Of a stretch of 64,000 nt of DNA, positions 59,756 to 64,000 are shown one piece after another. The stretch's first letter is position 1; each line of letters begins with the position of its first letter. The position numbers and the translations under genes were made by a program. Below the pieces are notes generated by a model. That model saw nothing but the letters and a program-made list of their open reading frames with translations. It did no database searches and was not told the DNA's origin. The DNA comes from Bifidobacterium actinocoloniiforme DSM 22766 (GTDB taxonomy: Bacteria; Actinomycetota; Actinomycetes; Actinomycetales; Bifidobacteriaceae), in contig NZ_CP011786.1 in assembly GCF_001263395.1 (NCBI RefSeq), positions 1,178,001 through 1,242,000 on the forward strand. Direction: 5' to 3'.

Positions 59756-60712
59756 TCAGCGGTTGATGTCGTCGCCCATGGGGATGTCAAGCTCCTCGGG
59801 GCGCATGCGGGTCAGGTCGCCCATGTGCGTCAGGGCGAACTCGGCGGCCTTCTGGCCCCATTTGACGCCGCACTCCACGTCGCCGGAGAGGAAGCCGTGC
59901 AGGGTGGCGGAGACGAAGGAATCGCCGGCGCCGGGACGGTCCACCACAGGTACGGTGGTCGTTGTGTACTTGTGCAGCCCGTTCTTGTCGCGCAAGTAGG
60001 GGCCGTCGAGATGGTTAGTGGAGACCACGTACTCGTTGCCGAAACGCTGGTAGAGCTGTTCCGCCACCTCCTCGCCGGTGCCTTCGATGCCGAAGACCGC
60101 CTTGGCGTCCTTGATGGAGCAGAAGAGGATCCGCGCCTTCTCGGCGATGGGCTCCAGGACCTTGCGGGCTTGGTCGCCGGACCAGAGCTTGGAGCGGAAG
60201 TTGACGTCCAGGGCGACGTCGACGCCCCTCTTCTCCGCCTCGTCGGCGGCGAAGCTGACCACGGAGGCGGTCGTGTCGGTCAGGGCCGCGGTGATGCCGG
60301 TCAGGAAGACCAAACGCGTGTCCAGGATCTTATCCCAGTCGTACTCGTCGATGCCGGTGGTGCGGAAGGGCGTGTACTCGCGGTCGTAGATGACGTTGGC
60401 CGGCATCGGAGGCTCGCCGGGCTCCATGAAGTAGAGGGCGATGCGGCTTGTGGGCTTGCGCACCATCGTGGACAGGTCCACGCCGACCGAGCGGTACTCG
60501 CTGAGCACATACTCGCCCAGATCGCCTTCGGGCAGGGAGGAGGTCCACAAGGTCTTGCGCTTGAGCTCAGACAGCAAACCGGCCACGTTGGCCTCAGAGC
60601 AAGCGGGGTTCATGCGCACGGAGCGGGCGTTCATCAAGCGTTCGCCGCGGTTGACGGTCAGTCGGATCTGGCCCTCGCCGATGGTCGACAAATCATAGGT
60701 AGGTGTTGGCAT
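59756..60712 (-). CDS. PfkB-family sugar kinase
   Basis: 318 residues. The ribokinase fold has the N-terminal substrate region (NPACSEANVAGLLSEL), VDVALDVNFRSKLW (2-keto-3-deoxygluconate-kinase-like) and the ATP/anion-hole motif DRPGAGDSFVSATLHG with the catalytic Asp. It phosphorylates a sugar or sugar acid. In this operon it would activate the MFS-imported substrate. It resembles KDG kinases by motif, but there is no KDPG aldolase gene here. RBS AGGAGAAGC precedes the ATG. Confidence 0.88.
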   Translation of the reverse strand: MPTPTYDLSTIGEGQIRLTVNRGERLMNARSVRMNPACSEANVAGLLSELKRKTLWTSSLPEGDLGEYVLSEYRSVGVDLSTMVRKPTSRIALYFMEPGEPPMPANVIYDREYTPFRTTGIDEYDWDKILDTRLVFLTGITAALTDTTASVVSFAADEAEKRGVDVALDVNFRSKLWSGDQARKVLEPIAEKARILFCSIKDAKAVFGIEGTGEEVAEQLYQRFGNEYVVSTNHLDGPYLRDKNGLHKYTTTTVPVVDRPGAGDSFVSATLHGFLSGDVECGVKWGQKAAEFALTHMGDLTRMRPEELDIPMGDDINR

Positions 60713-60843
60713 TGCTTCTCCTATTTAAAACAAGCGGATGCAGTTCGCGGGACCGCTCGTCGTAGAGCCGGTCCGGCAGGCATAGGTTGGGGGGAGCCGG
60801 TGCGGGAGGCCCATCTTTGATACCACCCGCGCCGGGACCTGCA

Positions 60844-60876
60844 TATTCAATTCGGTATTCGATATTCGGTATTCAG
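60844..60876 (-). repeat. Short AT-rich tandem repeats in the pfkB-ulaE gap
   Basis: On the minus strand the 200-bp gap between ulaE and pfkB holds four to five copies of a 7-bp unit (GAATACC/GAATATC/GAATACC/GAATT/GAATATG). Its low GC and iteration stand out from the neighbouring coding sequence. Confidence 0.7.
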
Positions 60877-60912
60877 TGTTCGTTTGTTGTCGGTTGCGCG
60901 CCGCCGTAGCGC

Positions 60913-61785
60913 TCACGCCCGCCTGGGAATCACCTCGATGCCAGCCGCCTCAAGCCAGGTCGATACCTTGCTCCGGGCGTCCGTCACGATGCGGTCCGCG
61001 TTGGGATCGTCGTCGTTCCACATCTCGATCATAATGCGACCCGACCAATGCTGCCTGGCCAACTCGGCGAACGCTGTCGGGAAATCGGCGCTGCCTTCGC
61101 CCATGGGCACCCGGCGAGGCTCGCCCGGACGCACATCCTTGACATGGATGGCCAGCATACGGCCCTGCCCGGCCTTGAGCTCGGAGACGGCATCCAACCG
61201 CTGCTCGTAGAGGTTGCCGATGTCCGGGTACATGGTCAGCCAGGAGGAACCCACCTGATCGCAAATCTCCAACCCCTTGGAGATGGAAGTGATGTCGTTG
61301 CCGTCCACGTTCTCGATGCCCAGCATCACGCCCGCCTGGGCCGCGTACTGCGCAGCCTGGGCCAGGGTATCGAGGTAGCGGTCTCGCTGACCGGCGTCCG
61401 GCTCCTCGTAGTAGGCGTAGTAGCCGGCCACTTGGATGACTGGGATGCCGGCCTCATGGGAGAGGTCGATGGCCTTGCGGAAGATGTCGGCGGCTTCCCG
61501 CCGCACCTGGGGGTCGGCCGAGCCTGGGCCGACCTTGCGATGGCAGGACAGGCACATGCCGCCGATTTGGACGCCCTGGCGGTCCGCGGCCGCGCGGAAG
61601 GCACGGGCCTGGGCTGGGGTCCAGTCCAGGCGGGCCATGCGTTCGGCGCTCTCATCCACCGACAAGTCCATGAAAGAGAAACCATCGCGGGCGGCCTGGG
61701 CCATGAAGAGGCCCCAATCGCTCGGGTCGGCCACGGCCTTCAGGGCTTTCTCATAGATGCCGAGGGTAACGGATCCGGCGCTCAT
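60913..61785 (-). CDS. ulaE: L-xylulose-5-phosphate 3-epimerase homologue (UlaE/SgbU-like)
   Basis: 290 residues of an AP-endonuclease-2-like TIM barrel. Features are LGIYEKALK at the start, DGFSFMDLSVDESAERM...LDW, IQVAGYYAYYEE, the metal-site Glu in LGIENVDGND, MYPDIGNL and HVKDVRPGEPRRVPMGEGSADF with IEMWND. These match E. coli UlaE throughout. It turns L-xylulose-5-P into L-ribulose-5-P, the substrate of the AraD homologue four genes on. The start overlaps ulaD by 4 bp. Confidence 0.9.
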   Translation of the reverse strand: MSAGSVTLGIYEKALKAVADPSDWGLFMAQAARDGFSFMDLSVDESAERMARLDWTPAQARAFRAAADRQGVQIGGMCLSCHRKVGPGSADPQVRREAADIFRKAIDLSHEAGIPVIQVAGYYAYYEEPDAGQRDRYLDTLAQAAQYAAQAGVMLGIENVDGNDITSISKGLEICDQVGSSWLTMYPDIGNLYEQRLDAVSELKAGQGRMLAIHVKDVRPGEPRRVPMGEGSADFPTAFAELARQHWSGRIMIEMWNDDDPNADRIVTDARSKVSTWLEAAGIEVIPRRA

Positions 61786-62459
61786 TGGGCCCAGACCTGA
61801 TCTATGGTATCGCTTAGCTCGGTGGCGGCGGCCAGCGGATCGTCCGCTTGGACGATGCCACGGCCGGAGATGATGACGCCCACGGGCTCACCCTTGAAGA
61901 AGGGGATGTCCTTGGCTTTGACGCCGCCGGTGATGGTGACCTTGAAGCCCATATCGTGGAGCTCGCGGATGCGCCGCTTGTCATCCTCGCCCCAGGTGAG
62001 CTTGCCAGCCGCCTCGGCGTCGCGGGAGCGATGGACGATGACCTGGGTGGCACCCAGACGCCGCCATTGCCGGGCTTGCTCGGGGTCGTACTTCTCCCCC
62101 AGCTCAATCTGGACTTCGCCGCCGAACTCGTTGGCGACCTTGACCACCTGCTCGACTGTGGTCATGCTGGCGCCGGCCACGACCGAGACCCAGCTGGCCC
62201 CAGCCTCGAAGCAAGCCCGGGAGATGACCGCTCCGGCCTCGGCGATGCGCACATCGGCCAGGATGGTCTTATCGGGGTAGAGGGCGCGAATCTCGCGAAC
62301 CGCCCTGAGCCCTTCGGCGATGATCAGCACGGTGCCGCATTCGATCACGTCGATTTTGGAAATCGCCGCGTTAAGCGGACGCAGGGCGGACGGCATGTCG
62401 AAGGTGTCGAGCGCTATCTGCAGCTGGGGACGCTCAAGTTGCTCCGCCATGGGTCTCAT
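61782..62459 (-). CDS. ulaD: 3-Keto-L-gulonate-6-phosphate decarboxylase homologue with altered triad
   Basis: 225 residues (an ATG at 62450 has better spacing from AAGGAGG). The OMP-decarboxylase-suprafamily barrel aligns along its length with E. coli UlaD: QIALDTFDMPSA, VIECGTVLI, RALYPDKTILAD, HRSRDAEAAG, KVTITGGV, ISGRGI. The family D-x-K-x-x-D catalytic motif reads D69-V-R-I-A-E74 here, so Lys is Arg and the second Asp is Glu. Either the family tolerates these changes or the substrate differs. The reaction, decarboxylation of 3-keto-L-gulonate-6-P to L-xylulose-5-P, is inferred. It overlaps both neighbours by 4 bp. Confidence 0.85.
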   Translation of the reverse strand: MRPMAEQLERPQLQIALDTFDMPSALRPLNAAISKIDVIECGTVLIIAEGLRAVREIRALYPDKTILADVRIAEAGAVISRACFEAGASWVSVVAGASMTTVEQVVKVANEFGGEVQIELGEKYDPEQARQWRRLGATQVIVHRSRDAEAAGKLTWGEDDKRRIRELHDMGFKVTITGGVKAKDIPFFKGEPVGVIISGRGIVQADDPLAAATELSDTIDQVWAQ

Positions 62460-63445
62460 GCCTCCTTACGCAGGGTGAAGAAGCGCTGAGCGTTGGTCAT
62501 CAGCAACTTGTCGACGTATGCGGGGTCGAAGCCTTCGGCGATCATGCGGGGGCCGTCGACGGCGGGATTGTAGTCCACGCCGCTGACCGAGCCATAGACC
62601 TTCTGGTAGGAGCGCTTGCCGGAGTCAGTGCCCAGGAGGATGCGGTCTTCGAAACCGTCCTTCTTGAAGGCGGCCAGCTCCATGAAGCGGTTGGAGTCGG
62701 GCTGGTACTTGATGCGGTTGGTGCCGTCGATCTCCAGGTAGACGCCCAGGTCGAGGATCTGCTCCAGGTAGTAGACATCGGCGTTGCGCTGGATGTGGCC
62801 GATGGCGATCTGGTCGGCGGGCACGCCCATGTCGATCAGGGTCTGGGCCTGCTCAAGGCCGCAAGTGCCATAGGTGGTGTGGGTGTTGATGGGGGCGCCG
62901 GTCTCGATGGAGGCCATGGCGGCCGCTTCCATGCACTTATGCTCGAAGGGCGTGATCTCGCCATACGCGGTCCCGACCTTGATGACGCCGGCCTTGTAGG
63001 GGGAGCGCTCGACGATGGGGCCGGAGTAATCGTTCTGGTCAATGCCCTCGCGGATGTCGGCGATCACGAGCTCGGCGATCTGGTCGGGGGTGTAACGGTT
63101 GATCCAGTGCGACTGAGTCTCCAGGTAGACATGCTCGCGGTGGAAACCGGTGGCCGCGATGACCTGCAGGTGGTCCACGGAACGGGCCACCTCGGACAGC
63201 TTGCGGGGATCACGACCGCAGTTGATCGGGCACATATCGACGACCGTGCCGCCATTCTTGCTCCAATTCAGGGAGGCCTGCGCGAAGTAGCCAGCCTCGG
63301 TCTCGGCCTTCTCGACCGAATCCAACTGGTGGTCGCCATCGATGTAGACCTCGCCAGCGCCCACGCGGATCAGGTGGTCGTGGCTGTCGACGACACCGAG
63401 GGTTGAAGGATCCACGTCACCGAGGATTGTACGTGCGATTGCCAT
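62456..63445 (-). CDS. PTE-family lactonase (phosphorylated lactone hydrolase-like)
   Basis: 329 residues with an amidohydrolase TIM barrel of the phosphotriesterase type. Metal ligands appear as H22 and H24 in VDSHDHL, the carboxylated Lys in AGVIKVGTAYGE (about 154), His in NTHTTYGTCG and IGHIQRN, and Asp in LLGTDSG. Related enzymes in Mycoplasma/Listeria hydrolyse phosphorylated aldono-lactones, and the present context fits. It would play the part of UlaG. RBS AAAGGAG precedes the ATG. First gene of the operon, divergent from the regulator at 63687. Confidence 0.88.
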   Translation of the reverse strand: MAIARTILGDVDPSTLGVVDSHDHLIRVGAGEVYIDGDHQLDSVEKAETEAGYFAQASLNWSKNGGTVVDMCPINCGRDPRKLSEVARSVDHLQVIAATGFHREHVYLETQSHWINRYTPDQIAELVIADIREGIDQNDYSGPIVERSPYKAGVIKVGTAYGEITPFEHKCMEAAAMASIETGAPINTHTTYGTCGLEQAQTLIDMGVPADQIAIGHIQRNADVYYLEQILDLGVYLEIDGTNRIKYQPDSNRFMELAAFKKDGFEDRILLGTDSGKRSYQKVYGSVSGVDYNPAVDGPRMIAEGFDPAYVDKLLMTNAQRFFTLRKEA

Positions 63446-63543
63446 GTGAACTCCTTTGTTGTGCTTGGTCTGCCACCATGCCGCGGACCCAGGTAGGCGC
63501 TCGCGGCCTTGGTAGTTGTAAACCTAGGGGAGTTCTAGCAAAA

Positions 63544-63549
63544 AGTATA
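63544..63549 (-). promoter_or_regulatory. -10 box (TATACT) of the lactonase operon
   Basis: TATACT on the minus strand lies 98 bp upstream of the lactonase ATG. The expected -35 zone overlaps the palindrome at 63560-63571. Confidence 0.6.
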
Positions 63550-63559
63550 GCTTCGTTAT

Positions 63560-63571
63560 GAACATATGCTC
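63560..63571. promoter_or_regulatory. Regulator operator O1 (GAACATATGCTC)
   Basis: A 12-bp near-palindrome (one mismatch), extended to TGAACATATGCTCA, over the -35 zone of the catabolic operon. It matches O2 at 63681-63692. Confidence 0.65.
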
Positions 63572-63613
63572 AGAAAGTGGAAATCATCATTCGATCCCAT
63601 GCGAGAATAAACA

Positions 63614-63650
63614 TTGTTTCGAGCAATATGTCAGAACAAACATGAAACAA
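63614..63650. promoter_or_regulatory. Inverted repeat TTGTTTC...GAAACAA
   Basis: Two 7-bp arms (63614-63620 and 63644-63650) with a 23-nt spacer lie between O1 and O2 in a low-GC promoter region. This could be a second regulator's site or a spaced operator. Confidence 0.35.
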
Positions 63651-63672
63651 ATACGCATCAGTTGGGTCATGA

Positions 63673-63678
63673 TATAAC
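63673..63678 (+). promoter_or_regulatory. -10 box (TATAAC) of the regulator gene
   Basis: TATAAC ends 8 nt before the ATG at 63687 and overlaps the edge of O2, suggesting a leaderless mRNA and autoregulation. Confidence 0.5.
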
Positions 63679-63680
63679 AT

Positions 63681-63692
63681 GAACATATGTTC
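63681..63692. promoter_or_regulatory. Regulator operator O2 (GAACATATGTTC)
   Basis: A perfect 12-bp palindrome, extended to TGAACATATGTTCA, that includes the regulator's start codon. The core also fits a LexA box, but the flanks match O1 instead. Confidence 0.65.
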
Positions 63693-64000
63693 AACAATGA
63701 CGCCTCGCTGACATCATCGGACGAACGCCAGCGAATCTCCGAGATCCTCGACGTTGCACGCATGTATTACCAGCGAAACATGACCCAACTGCAAATCGCC
63801 AAGACCGTGGGCTACTCCAGGCCCACAGTCTCACGCATGCTCCAGGAGGCCCTGGGCCGTGGAATCGTCCGCATCACCATCTCCGACCCCCTGGAGCGCC
63901 TGCAGAATCTGGAATCGCAGCTGGTGAGCCGGTTTGGCCTGATGTACGCGCGGGTGGCCGAGCCTCCCGCCGGTGGAGGGCCCATCGACGTAATCCCCCG
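63687..64000 (+). CDS. DeoR/SorC-type sugar-responsive regulator, N-terminal part
   Basis: The first 104 codons before the window edge. A winged-helix HTH, ISEILDVARMYYQRNMTQLQIAKTVGYSRPTVSRMLQEA, is followed by GIVRITISDP and LESQLVSRFGL. The latter is where the sugar-binding domain of SorC-type regulators begins. It is divergent from the lactonase operon and has palindromic operators at its own start and at the operon promoter, so it most likely represses both until a phosphorylated sugar binds. Incomplete at 64000. Confidence 0.85.
   Translation, partial: MFNNDASLTSSDERQRISEILDVARMYYQRNMTQLQIAKTVGYSRPTVSRMLQEALGRGIVRITISDPLERLQNLESQLVSRFGLMYARVAEPPAGGGPIDVIP

Noticed and set aside
63681-63692. 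Reading the GAACATATGTTC at the regulator start as an SOS box
   Set aside because: A partner site with the same flanks sits at the divergent promoter, and a sugar regulator is encoded there, so a local operator is the simpler explanation; LexA binding cannot be excluded from sequence alone.

Overview
The window is a GC-rich (about 62%) chromosomal segment of an actinobacterium, most likely the family Bifidobacteriaceae (Bifidobacterium or a close relative). Evidence for this is the tRNA-Trp/secE/nusG/rplK/rplA block with an acidic N-terminal extension on NusG, the rne-rplU-rpmA-obg-proB block, a HAIR (HspR) site in front of clpB, formate-THF ligase, a C69 dipeptidase, myo-inositol-phosphate synthase, UDP-galactopyranose mutase, GH51 arabinofuranosidase, and many genes whose -10 box sits only 6-8 nt before the start codon (leaderless transcripts). 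I see no rRNA, CRISPR array, phage or insertion sequence.

Layout. 0-2.6 kb: two membrane proteins (one cut by the window edge). 2.6-12.4 kb: informational genes, all on the minus strand. 12.4-16.4 kb: an isolated, predicted surface-anchored protein made of 14 RCC1 repeats, whose signal-peptide codons contain an 11-G tract that puts the gene out of frame. 16.4-24.4 kb: RNA methyltransferase, a PRTase-like protein, rmuC with an SOS box, a degenerate P-type-ATPase-like membrane protein, and clpB. 24.4-33.2 kb: metabolic housekeeping (FAH hydrolase, YggS, GluQ-RS, amidohydrolase, tRNA-Lys, fhs, pepD, PEBP protein). 33.3-42.9 kb: holB-tmk-topA, PAP2 phosphatase, two zinc-ribbon membrane proteins and SRP RNA. 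42.9-51 kb: guaC, a low-confidence ORF, glf, an arabinoside-utilisation group (TetR, MFS, GH51) and ino1. 51-57.5 kb: a class A PBP, then a patch in which three of five genes (LysR, SDR, EXLDI) carry single frameshifts.

57.5-64 kb is the most interesting metabolic locus. It is a six-gene minus-strand operon ending at a strong terminator: a PTE-family lactonase, a 3-keto-L-gulonate-6-P decarboxylase homologue, an L-xylulose-5-P 3-epimerase homologue, a PfkB kinase, an MFS permease and an L-ribulose-5-P 4-epimerase. A divergent regulator with a DeoR/SorC-type HTH lies next to it. Two copies of a TGAACATATGYTCA palindrome lie in the divergent promoter region. The enzyme set parallels the L-ascorbate (Ula) pathway, but an MFS permease plus kinase replaces the PTS, and a PTE-type lactonase replaces UlaG. 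The inferred product is D-xylulose-5-P, which would enter the phosphoketolase shunt of bifidobacteria.

The three signals most worth a second look are this PTS-free lactone/ascorbate-like pathway (with an altered decarboxylase active site), the G11 contingency tract in the RCC1 surface protein, and the P-type-ATPase-like protein that has lost most of its catalytic motifs.
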